This document shows positions 22,441-30,455 of a stretch of DNA of 38,956 bases, in pieces. The stretch is from Streptomyces hainanensis. Its GTDB lineage: Bacteria; Actinomycetota; Actinomycetes; Streptomycetales; Streptomycetaceae. Within the stretch, counting starts at the first letter, position 1, and every line of letters begins with the position of its first letter. The stretch covers positions 1 through 38,956 of the forward strand of contig NZ_SMKI01000006.1 of the NCBI RefSeq assembly GCF_004348415.1, in the 5' to 3' direction. The position numbers were made by a program, and so were the translations under genes. The notes under the pieces are model-generated. The model was given only the letters and a program-made list of their open reading frames with translations, did not search any database and had not been told where the DNA came from.

Positions 22441-25400
22441 TCACGCCTCTTCCGTCGTCGGGCCGAACGGCCGGGGGTTGCCCTGGTGGATGAAGGCGGC
22501 CCAGGCCGCCAGCCGGCCGAGGGACGGTCGTCGGGCCTCGCGCCGCAGTTCCGGGCTCAGCCCAGGCGGGGCCTGTCGCGCCGGGTCGAGCATCCACAGC
22601 TGGGCGGCGCGGAGCGCGTCGGCCGGCGCCAGCGCGCCGGCCGTCAGCCGGTGGTGGAAGACCGCCATCAGCAGCGCCGAGGCCCCGTCCCTGGTCGCCC
22701 ACCGGGTGCCGACGGCGTCCGCCGCGCCGCGGGTCACGAACGCGGTGGTCAGGGTGAGCGCCTCGTCGTGGTCCCGCTGGCTCAGGTCGGTCTCGCAGGC
22801 GCTGAGCACCACCAGCGGCCCGGGTTCCTCGGGGCCGGCGCCGCCGGGCCGGTCCAGGATGCGGGTGACGGTGAGCGTGCCGGGACCGTCCGGCGGCGCC
22901 GCCAGGCTGAGCGCCGAGACGGTCGGCCGGGGGCCCGCCGAGCCGTGCGAGGTGATGTGCACCAGCGAGGCCGCCCGGTCCCGCGGCCCGCCGGGCAGCA
23001 CGTCGAGCAGTTCGTCCGGGGTTCCCGGACCCCGCACCCGCACCGTCTCGTCCAGGAACTCCCCGTAGAGCAGCGCCTCTTCGTAGCAGGTGTCGCGCAG
23101 CGTGGTGACCTCCTCGGACGCCCACAGCAGGTCGAGCCGCGGGTCGGCGACCAGCACCGGGCGCTCGCCGGGCGGCAGCCGCCTGCGGCGGGCCGCGTCG
23201 AGGAACTGGGCGCCGGAGGCCGCGTAGGAGAAGACGGCCCGTCCGAGCGCGAAGCCGGACGGGAGTCGGGCCGCGTGCCAGGGGACCACGCCGAGGTTGC
23301 CGCAGGGGACGAGGACGACGCGCGGCGGCGCGTCCCGGCGCCCGAGCCGGTCGAGCAGCGGTCCGACGACGGCGCGCCCGGCCCAGGAGCACAGCTCGTC
23401 GAGCGCGGCCTCCCACCGTTCCTCGGCGTCGGGTCCCGTCCGGGCCGACCGGCGTTCACCGGCGCGCAGATAGTCCTCCAGCGGGCCGCGGGCGATCCGG
23501 CTCAGCCCGGGCAGCCGCAGCACCCGGTCGCCGCCCGCCCGGTCGAGCACCAGCGCGGTACCGTCCGCGTCCCCCTCCCCGGGGACCAGGTAGACGAGCG
23601 CGTCGGCCCCGCAGTCGGCGAGGCCGGCCAGCAGCTCGGGCACCGCGGGCGTCGCGAGCAGCGGCCGCCCCTCGTCCCCGCCGCGGCGCAGCGCTTCCAG
23701 GGCCCGCCGGCGCAGGGTGCCGGGGATGACCGCGTGGGCCTCACGGTCGGCGAGCAGCGATCGGATCGCCAGGTCCGGTTCCTCGGACGACGCCTCCCGC
23801 CACTGCTCGGCCAGTTCGCGGTGGCCGAGGGCCGCCAGCTGCTCGGGAACCCCCGACGAGGTGGCCGCGGCCCGCAGCACCAGCGCGCGGCCGGCCTCCA
23901 GTGCCGCCACGGCCGCCTCGACATCCCCCTCGTCCACCGCCCAGGCGGCGACGCGCAACGCCCGGTCGGCGGCGGCCCTGGCCACCTGGAGCCCGTGCTC
24001 GGCCCCGAGCTGCATCAGCACGTCCTCGCCGACGACACGCAGCGACTCCAGGCCGGTGGCGATCGCGTGCCGCCCGTCGTCGAGCGCCGGATCGTGGCGG
24101 GTGCCGTACGCCTCCGCGAGTCGCCACAGCACCTCGCCGGTGCTCCACAGGTCGCCGCCCTCGGCGAGCGCCGCCCGGCCCCGCTCCAACTCGTCGATCG
24201 CGTCGTCGAGATGAAGCCGGTCTCCGGTCAGCTGGTAGGCCGACGACAGGGCGAAAGCGAGGCAGGCACTGGTGACGGCCCGCTGGTTCGCGGCCAACGA
24301 CGTGCCGTCGAGCCGTGGTCGGATGCGTTCGACGACCCCGACGAGCCGTTCCGGATCCCGCTCCAGCCGCGCCGCGAGCGCCAACATGGGGAGGTGCAGC
24401 ATCGTCAGCAACGGGCGCAGGGCGGGTGGCACCGTGTCGTCGCCCTCCACCAGCCTCTCGAAGTGGGAGATGCCTCGCCGCAGGTCCGCGACCCGGCCGA
24501 GGTTCCTGGACCTCACCACATGGGCCAGCGCGAGCAGGTAGCCGAGATGCGCGGACAACTCGCCGGGGATTCCCGACCGCAGGGACAGGCCCTCCAACTC
24601 GCGGATCACCCCGTCGAGTTCCTCCGACTCCTCGGGGTCGTCCTTCAGCCGGTCGAGCAGCAGGCCGAGATACGAGAGCCTGGTGGACAGGAGGAGGCTC
24701 CCCGTGGGGGTGGAGAACGCCGCCGTCTCGTTCAGCGGCTCGGGAACGAGCTCGGCGAGCATCCGCAGCGCCGCCTCCATGTTCTGGAGGTTGCCGCCCC
24801 TGATGGCCCTGGTGACCGTGGGGGACAGGCTGAGCGCCGTCGTGGCCAGCTTCAGGAGTTGGTGGCCTGGCGGCAGGGCCCTGGCCGCCCCGCGCAGGTG
24901 TTCCACGCTGTCGACGGCGAGGTCGGCCTGCCCCGTCCGCAGTGCCAGGAGCAGCTTGCCGAGGCCGCCGAGCAGCAGGTCCGCCGAGGCGTCGTCGCTC
25001 TCGGTGGGGAACCCTGGTGCGGTGGTGAGCAGTTCGGCGAGGCTGCCGAGCTGGTCGGGACCGACGGTTCCCGGGGCCTGGAGCTCGGTCCCCAGCAACA
25101 TGGCCGCGGTCTCCCTGCGTACCTTCTCCTCGGGCACCGGCCCGGAGCTCTTCGGCGGCTTCGGCGGCACGGGCACCTCGGGGAGCAGGGCGCCCACGGT
25201 GTGCGTCAGCGCCCGCAACTGCTCGGCGTAGGGCATCGGCTCCGACCGCCCCGCCATGAACTGCTGGAAGAAGCCCAGCATCCCCCCGTAGTCCCCGCCG
25301 GTCGCCATCCCGTGGAACATGGTCAGCACGGACTCCAGCCCGGCCAGTTCACGATCCAACGGGTCGGGCGGCCGCGTCGCCCGCAGCTCGACCAGCACCT

Positions 25401-25896
25401 CCTTCGCCTCGGCCATCTCGGCCATGACGCGGGGGTCGTGCAGGGGGTTGCGGACCGACCACTCGACGATCCGGTCGAAGCCGGGCAGCTGGCCGTTCTT
25501 CCCCCACTGGGGCATCGGGCTCAGCAGCAGCGCCAGCAGGAGTCCGGCCCGTAGCCGGTCCGTGGAACCGAGTCCGGCTGCCGCGCCCGTCGGGCGGACG
25601 GCGCGCAGCAGCCGGATCCCCTCCTCCCGGTCCCCGGCCGAGTCCGCCCCCCGCAGGTAGCGCACGGCATGCAGGCAGCCGAGGCGGCACCGGAGCGTCG
25701 CCGCTTCCGGATCGCCCGGCGCCAGCCGCGCTTCGGCCTCCGCCAGTTCCCGGATGGTCCGGTCCAGGACCCGGGGGTCGGCACCGGACGCCGGCGACGT
25801 CCGCGACATCGCTTCCGTCGCGGACAATGTCGACATCGCCGCGAGGGAGGGCAACAACCCGTCAGCCCGGCGCAGCGCTCCCTCGACCCCCGTCAT
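22441..25896 (-). CDS. Helical-repeat CHAT-domain (caspase-like) protease 1
   Basis: An 1,151-residue soluble protein. Residues about 30-790 are TPR-like helical repeats (for example LRCRLGCLHAVRYLRGA, GAEHGLQVARAAADRAL). The C-terminal ~330 residues are a CHAT protease: catalytic His984 in HITSHG, catalytic Cys1034 in VVLSACETDL, and the usual GAADAVGTRWATRDG segment after the Cys. CHAT proteins are caspase-related cysteine proteases whose repeats act as sensor or inhibitor. ATG 25896 follows GGAGGAGGGG; an in-frame ATG at 25932 lacks a ribosome site. It is first in an operon with the antitoxin-like and RES toxin genes, and is divergent from a second, related CHAT gene. The natural substrate is unknown; the downstream antitoxin is the obvious candidate. 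Confidence 0.9.
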   Translation of the reverse strand: MTGVEGALRRADGLLPSLAAMSTLSATEAMSRTSPASGADPRVLDRTIRELAEAEARLAPGDPEAATLRCRLGCLHAVRYLRGADSAGDREEGIRLLRAVRPTGAAAGLGSTDRLRAGLLLALLLSPMPQWGKNGQLPGFDRIVEWSVRNPLHDPRVMAEMAEAKEVLVELRATRPPDPLDRELAGLESVLTMFHGMATGGDYGGMLGFFQQFMAGRSEPMPYAEQLRALTHTVGALLPEVPVPPKPPKSSGPVPEEKVRRETAAMLLGTELQAPGTVGPDQLGSLAELLTTAPGFPTESDDASADLLLGGLGKLLLALRTGQADLAVDSVEHLRGAARALPPGHQLLKLATTALSLSPTVTRAIRGGNLQNMEAALRMLAELVPEPLNETAAFSTPTGSLLLSTRLSYLGLLLDRLKDDPEESEELDGVIRELEGLSLRSGIPGELSAHLGYLLALAHVVRSRNLGRVADLRRGISHFERLVEGDDTVPPALRPLLTMLHLPMLALAARLERDPERLVGVVERIRPRLDGTSLAANQRAVTSACLAFALSSAYQLTGDRLHLDDAIDELERGRAALAEGGDLWSTGEVLWRLAEAYGTRHDPALDDGRHAIATGLESLRVVGEDVLMQLGAEHGLQVARAAADRALRVAAWAVDEGDVEAAVAALEAGRALVLRAAATSSGVPEQLAALGHRELAEQWREASSEEPDLAIRSLLADREAHAVIPGTLRRRALEALRRGGDEGRPLLATPAVPELLAGLADCGADALVYLVPGEGDADGTALVLDRAGGDRVLRLPGLSRIARGPLEDYLRAGERRSARTGPDAEERWEAALDELCSWAGRAVVGPLLDRLGRRDAPPRVVLVPCGNLGVVPWHAARLPSGFALGRAVFSYAASGAQFLDAARRRRLPPGERPVLVADPRLDLLWASEEVTTLRDTCYEEALLYGEFLDETVRVRGPGTPDELLDVLPGGPRDRAASLVHITSHGSAGPRPTVSALSLAAPPDGPGTLTVTRILDRPGGAGPEEPGPLVVLSACETDLSQRDHDEALTLTTAFVTRGAADAVGTRWATRDGASALLMAVFHHRLTAGALAPADALRAAQLWMLDPARQAPPGLSPELRREARRPSLGRLAAWAAFIHQGNPRPFGPTTEEA

Positions 25897-26086
25897 GGCC
25901 CCTCCTCCTTCGGGCAGTGCTCTCCCGTTCATCTTGGGAGTTGTCGGCCACGGAGGAACCCGAGACGGCGAGTTCGGACGGAAAATGACCTGTCTATGCC
26001 CAGCCGGACGCTAGGAGCCGGGCGCCGAACGCGGTTTGAATGGACGGTGGAGTTCGCTGCGAGGACCGCCGCACAGGGGAGGGGAC
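25897..26086. promoter_or_regulatory. Divergent promoter gap between the two CHAT operons
   Basis: A 190-nt non-coding gap from which both CHAT operons must start, so their expression may be co-controlled. It is relatively A/T-rich around 25985-26000. I could not fix a convincing -35/-10 pair on either strand. Confidence 0.5.
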
Positions 26087-26656
26087 GTGGACGGGACGGT
26101 GGAATCCCTGCTGGTCACGGGGATAGCGGTGCTGGGCACCCTGATCTCCGCCGTGCTGACCCAGCGGCAGGCCAACCGCTCGCTCACCCAGGAGCTCGAC
26201 CGGCTCGACCAGTGGCGCACCGCCGACCGCGCGGAGCAGACGAGGCACGACACCGCCCTGGTCCACCGCGTCGTCTACACCGCCCTGAACACCGCGGCCC
26301 GGCGCTATCTGGCCGCGCTGACCGACCAACTGCACGCGTTGGGGCTCGGGACCGGTGTCGAGGCCACCACCACCGAGCTCCACGAGGCACGCGCCGCGCA
26401 CGCCGACTCCTACGCCGAGCTCCAACTCGTCGCCCCGGAAGCCGTGTTGGCGGCGGCCAGGACGGTGAACCACCGGCTCAACCACACCTACGGAATCCTC
26501 ATGCGCCTCACCAACGGAACCGAGCGCCCGAACGACTCACCCGACGTCGCCCAGGCCGCCATCACCGACCTGTGGAGCGCGGGCCTGCCGGAACTCCGCG
26601 AGAGCATGCGGCTGGACCTGGATCTCCCCGACACCCGGAGGCTCCGCGGCCGATGA
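26087..26656 (+). CDS. Single-helix membrane protein coupled to CHAT protease 2
   Basis: Unrecognised, 189 residues. One N-terminal transmembrane helix (LLVTGIAVLGTLISAVLTQR, about 8-27) leads into a charged helical domain (QELDRLDQWRTADRAEQTRH and onward) presumably in the cytoplasm. GTG 26087 follows GGGGAGGGG. Its stop overlaps the start of the second CHAT gene (ATGA), so equal synthesis is expected. It could anchor that protease at the membrane, be its inhibitor, or be its substrate. The architecture resembles that of the 153-residue gene at the right end of the window. Confidence 0.75.
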   Translation: MDGTVESLLVTGIAVLGTLISAVLTQRQANRSLTQELDRLDQWRTADRAEQTRHDTALVHRVVYTALNTAARRYLAALTDQLHALGLGTGVEATTTELHEARAAHADSYAELQLVAPEAVLAAARTVNHRLNHTYGILMRLTNGTERPNDSPDVAQAAITDLWSAGLPELRESMRLDLDLPDTRRLRGR

Positions 26657-29600
26657 CCAACCCGCAGCATGACGGCCGGGTCGCGGCGCTCCGCGCCTGG
26701 GCCGCCGTCGCCGTCCGCCAGGCGCAGCAGCTGCTGCCCCACGCGCGGAAGAACCCGCGGCTGGCCGTGGTGCGGTTCGCCATCGAGCACCTGACCACCG
26801 TCGAGCGGCTGTTACCCCCGGACGACCCGGCTCGGGCGGCCGTCGTGCCCTGGCTCGGGCTGCTGATGAAGGCGTGGCTCGGGGGCCGGCCGCAGGCCGA
26901 GCCGGCGGAACTGGCGGCCGTCCTCGGCCATCTGCGGTGGACCGACCGTGCCAGGCCGCTCAACGACCGGCTCGCCATGCAGGCCAGGACCGCGCTGGCC
27001 GAACTCCTCGTGCCGGCGGAGATCCCGCCGGAGGCTCGCGACGGCTCCGGGCCGCCGGAGTTGGTCGACTCCCTGCGGGCGCGGCTGACGGAGGCCCTGA
27101 ACGTGTTCGCGCGGATCGTCGCCGGCAACCTGGCGACGCGGGAGGTGGTGCTGCCGGCCATGGAGCGCGTCGCGGCGCAGCTCTCCGCCCTGCCGGGCCC
27201 GCCGGAGAACATCCCGCCGGCGCCGCCACTCGGCGAAGTCGAGGCGGCGGAGACCCTGACCCCCGCGATGCCCCGTGACGAACCCTCGGGGGAGGCGCTG
27301 GCCGCCGCCGTGCGGCAGGTGGCGGACCTCGCGGGCCGGGACGGGGTGTGGTGCATGCGTCTGCTGGCCTGGCTGTGCGACACGGCGAACCGCACCCGGG
27401 TCACCGAGGCGGTCGTCGAGCGGGAGCTCGCCGATCTGGGTCTCGACCAGCCCGTCCTCACGCCGCTCCGCGAACTGCTCGCCGCGCTCGGGTCGGACGG
27501 GCGGAACCTCCGGGCGCTCACCGCGCGCGTCGGCGGCGTCGCGCGAGCCGTCAGGGAGACGTTGCTCGCCCTGCCCGCCGAGGCGCCGGAACGGATCCGC
27601 CTCGCCAAGCTGCACGCGGCCCTGCTCGTGCGGGGAAACCTCCTGATGCCCGAGTCGCTGGACTTCTCCGAGGTGGACGCGGCGGTGACGCGGCCCGATC
27701 CCGACCCCGAGGCACGCGAGACCTGGCCCGGCAAGGTCAGCGCGGAGTGGTACCTCAACATCATGATCGACAATCTGTGGGGGGCGAACGGCGGGATCGA
27801 TCACCTGGAACGGAGCGTGGCCTGGCTCCGGCAGTCGATCGACACCCTTCCCGCGAAGGGGAGGAGGGCCGCGACCACCCGGCGGTACCTGTCCTCCCTC
27901 CTCGCGCAGCGCGTCGCCACCGCCGTCCGGCTCGAAGGCAGCCTCCAGGACGGCGTGGCCGCCCTGGCCCTGGCCGAGGGGCTGTCCGCCGCCGACGAAC
28001 GCGACAACATCGTGGCCATGTTGAGCCTCATCGCCGGGTACCAGGTGGCCCGCCGCGGCCAGGACCAGGCGGCGATGGCCCGCCTGACGGAGGAACAGAT
28101 CAAGCGGCTGACCGACTGGTACGCCACCCCCTCACCCGACGCCGGCGTCCGCGTCACCATCACGGGCGGGCTCGGCCATGCCTACAGGGATCGCGCCAGC
28201 CGCACCGGAGACCCGGCCGACCGCGCCGCCGCCGCCCGCTACCTGCGGGAGGCGGTGGAGATCGACCCCGCCACCGTCCCCCCGCTGTACGCGCCGTTCT
28301 ACCCCGTGGTGCGGGCGCAGCTGATGATCGCGCTGGCCGGGGTCGACCCCCGGCGCGAGGTCGTGGACCGCGCCACCGCTGAGGTCCACGGGGTGATCGA
28401 GGAATCGCGGATGTTCCGCCGCGAGGAGGGCCGGCTGCGGTTGGAGCTCGGCCGGGCCATGCTCCTCGCGACCACCCACCGCAGCGACCTCAGCCTGCTC
28501 GACCCGTGCATCGCGGAGCTCAACCGGGCCCGCGCCCTGGTCGCCGAGGGCCATGGCCCGCCGTTGCACGCCGAGGTGCTGATCGAGCTGTCCAAGGCCC
28601 ACTGGACGAGCGCGATGACCGGTGGCGGGCACGCGAGCGAGGACCGGAAGGCCAGCCGTGCCCTCCGCCGCGAGGCGCTTGAGGTGATGGCCGTCGACGT
28701 GCTTCGGCAACTCGGCGCCGAGCACGCCCTGTCGGTGGCCAGGGCCACGACCGGCGAGGCCCTGTGGCTGGCCCTGCGATGCGCCGAGGACCGCCGCCCG
28801 GCCGAGGCGGTGGAGGCGCTGGAACTGGGCCGGGCCCTGGTGCTCCGGACGGCCGCCGCCGCACCCGGCGTACCGCGGCTGCTGGCGGACCGGGGGCACT
28901 CCGACCTGGCCGAGCGGTGGCGGACGCAGGCGCCGCGACATCCGCTCGGGCCGGAGGGCGTGGCCGTGGTGGCTGACCCGTCCCCCGGCGCCGAACTGCC
29001 GGGCAGCCTGCGGCGCAGGGCGCTCGCCGCGCTTGGCGTGGGAGGTGGCACCGGCGCGCGGGAGTTGCTCGGCACCCCGGACATCGCCGCGCTGAGCGCC
29101 GCGCTGGCCGCCTCCGGGGCCGACGCGCTGGTCTACCTGGTCCCCGGCGAGGGCTTCCGCCCCCACATCCCGGGACGCGCCCTGGTGCTGCGCCCCGGGG
29201 ACGCCGAGCCCACCGTGCTCGCCCTCCCGCTGCTGCTCTCCCCCGGCAGCCACCAACTGGAGCGCTACCTCGCCGCCAGCGCCGACCGCACCCGCCTGGC
29301 CAGCGCCGAGGACGCGTCGTCCGCGTCGCGGGAGGCCGCCGAGAAGGAGTGGCAGGCGGCCCTCGGTGACCTGTGCGACTGGGCGTGGGCCGCCGCCGTC
29401 GGGCCGGTCCTCGACTCCCTCGAACCCCTCGGCCGGCCGCCGCGGGTCGTGCTGATTCCCTGCGGCCCGCTCGGCGTCGTCCCCTGGCACGCGGCGCGCC
29501 TACGCGTCCTGCTCGGGGGAGACCGGTACGCCTGCCAGGACGCGGTGTTCAGCTACGCCCCCTCGGGGGCGCAGTTCGTGAAGGCCGCCGCCCGCGACCG

Positions 29601-30351
29601 GCTGCCCACCGCCGGGCCCCGGGTGCTGGTCACCGACCCGCGGCTCAGCCTGGCCTGGGCGGAGATCGAGACGGAGGCCCTGCGCGCGGGCTGCTACCCG
29701 GACGCTCGCAGGTACGGCGAGTTCGTGGCCGCCGAGGGCGAGCCGGACGCGCCGGGAAGCTGCGCCGACCTGCTGGACGTGCTGCCGGGCGGTGGCCGGC
29801 CGGCGGCGGTCCTGCACGTGTCCTGCCACGGCGTGGCGGGACCGAGCCCCACCCGGTCCGCGTTGTCGCTGGCGGACGGCGAGTTGACCGTCGCCCGGAT
29901 CCTGGACCACGCCGAGGCGGCGGCACCGGGCCCGGACGGCCCGCTGGTCGTGCTCAGCGCCTGCGAGACCGACCTGAGCACGGGCGACCACGACGAGGCG
30001 CTGACGCTCTCCACCGCCCTGGTCGCCCGGGGCGCGGCCGACGTGGTCGGCTCCCGCTGGGCCGTCAGGGACGGCGCGACCGCGCTGATGATGGCCGTGT
30101 TCCACCACTTCTTGAGTGACCGGGGCTTGAGTGACCGGGGCCTGAGCGACCGGGGCCGCACCGAACCGGGCCTCGCCCCCGCCGACGCGCTGCGCGCCGC
30201 CCAACTCTGGATGCTCGACCCGGACCGCCGTCCGCCGCCCGGCCTCGACGACCCGCTGCGCGGCGAGGCCGCCCGCACCGACCTGGACCGGATCCACCTG
30301 TGGGCCGCCTTCACCCACCAGGGCAACCCGGCGGCGTCCTCGGCCCGTTGA
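26653..30351 (+). CDS. Helical-repeat CHAT-domain (caspase-like) protease 2
   Basis: A 1,232-residue paralog of the CHAT protein encoded on the opposite strand. The first ~900 residues are TPR-like helices. The protease domain has His1059 in HVSCHG and Cys1104 in VVLSACETDL, and ends with WAAFTHQGNP, where CHAT protease 1 has WAAFIHQGNP. The last helical repeats match closely too (QLGAEHALSVARATTGEAL; ELGRALVLRTAAAAPGVP), but the N-terminal two-thirds are clearly diverged, as expected if the sensor part differs. A 15-bp repeat inserts three LSDRG units after the catalytic Cys. ATG 26653 overlaps the stop of the small membrane protein gene. No antitoxin/RES pair follows; the next gene is a cellulase with its own promoter. 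Confidence 0.9.
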   Translation: MTNPQHDGRVAALRAWAAVAVRQAQQLLPHARKNPRLAVVRFAIEHLTTVERLLPPDDPARAAVVPWLGLLMKAWLGGRPQAEPAELAAVLGHLRWTDRARPLNDRLAMQARTALAELLVPAEIPPEARDGSGPPELVDSLRARLTEALNVFARIVAGNLATREVVLPAMERVAAQLSALPGPPENIPPAPPLGEVEAAETLTPAMPRDEPSGEALAAAVRQVADLAGRDGVWCMRLLAWLCDTANRTRVTEAVVERELADLGLDQPVLTPLRELLAALGSDGRNLRALTARVGGVARAVRETLLALPAEAPERIRLAKLHAALLVRGNLLMPESLDFSEVDAAVTRPDPDPEARETWPGKVSAEWYLNIMIDNLWGANGGIDHLERSVAWLRQSIDTLPAKGRRAATTRRYLSSLLAQRVATAVRLEGSLQDGVAALALAEGLSAADERDNIVAMLSLIAGYQVARRGQDQAAMARLTEEQIKRLTDWYATPSPDAGVRVTITGGLGHAYRDRASRTGDPADRAAAARYLREAVEIDPATVPPLYAPFYPVVRAQLMIALAGVDPRREVVDRATAEVHGVIEESRMFRREEGRLRLELGRAMLLATTHRSDLSLLDPCIAELNRARALVAEGHGPPLHAEVLIELSKAHWTSAMTGGGHASEDRKASRALRREALEVMAVDVLRQLGAEHALSVARATTGEALWLALRCAEDRRPAEAVEALELGRALVLRTAAAAPGVPRLLADRGHSDLAERWRTQAPRHPLGPEGVAVVADPSPGAELPGSLRRRALAALGVGGGTGARELLGTPDIAALSAALAASGADALVYLVPGEGFRPHIPGRALVLRPGDAEPTVLALPLLLSPGSHQLERYLAASADRTRLASAEDASSASREAAEKEWQAALGDLCDWAWAAAVGPVLDSLEPLGRPPRVVLIPCGPLGVVPWHAARLRVLLGGDRYACQDAVFSYAPSGAQFVKAAARDRLPTAGPRVLVTDPRLSLAWAEIETEALRAGCYPDARRYGEFVAAEGEPDAPGSCADLLDVLPGGGRPAAVLHVSCHGVAGPSPTRSALSLADGELTVARILDHAEAAAPGPDGPLVVLSACETDLSTGDHDEALTLSTALVARGAADVVGSRWAVRDGATALMMAVFHHFLSDRGLSDRGLSDRGRTEPGLAPADALRAAQLWMLDPDRRPPPGLDDPLRGEAARTDLDRIHLWAAFTHQGNPAASSAR
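30112..30156. repeat. 15-bp tandem repeat, three units, inside CHAT protease 2
   Basis: TTGAGTGACCGGGGC occurs twice exactly, then once with two changes, encoding LSDRG three times. CHAT protease 1 lacks this insert at the same place. It lies between the catalytic Cys region and the final helices, probably in a surface loop. Confidence 0.85.
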
Positions 30352-30376
30352 CCCGGTGGGCGGTCGATCGTACGGT
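30348..30376 (+). promoter_or_regulatory. Sigma-70-like promoter of the GH5 cellulase gene
   Basis: TTGACC (30348-30353) and TACGGT (30371-30376) are separated by 17 bp. The -35 box overlaps the stop codon of CHAT protease 2. Transcription would start near 30383, leaving a leader of about 70 nt. This separates the cellulase from the CHAT operon. I see no CebR-type operator. Confidence 0.6.
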
Positions 30377-30455
30377 CACCAGGACCTCAGCTCCATCCCC
30401 CCACCGCCGGGGCCGGTCGACGCGCCCCGGTGAACTGGAGAGGACGGTACCCACC

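Noticed and set aside
21727..25554. A 1,275-codon plus-strand open frame opposite the RES, antitoxin and CHAT genes
   Set aside because: It is Arg/Gly/Gln-rich without domains, and codon third-position bias belongs to the minus-strand genes. The antisense frame is open because of high GC.
9204..30351. A secondary-metabolite biosynthetic cluster
   Set aside because: No synthase, carrier protein, tailoring oxidase, exporter or precursor peptide was found.
9204..30351. An integrated phage or conjugative element
   Set aside because: No integrase, transposase, att-like direct repeat, tRNA edge or structural phage gene was seen. Horizontal transfer remains possible but lacks direct marks.
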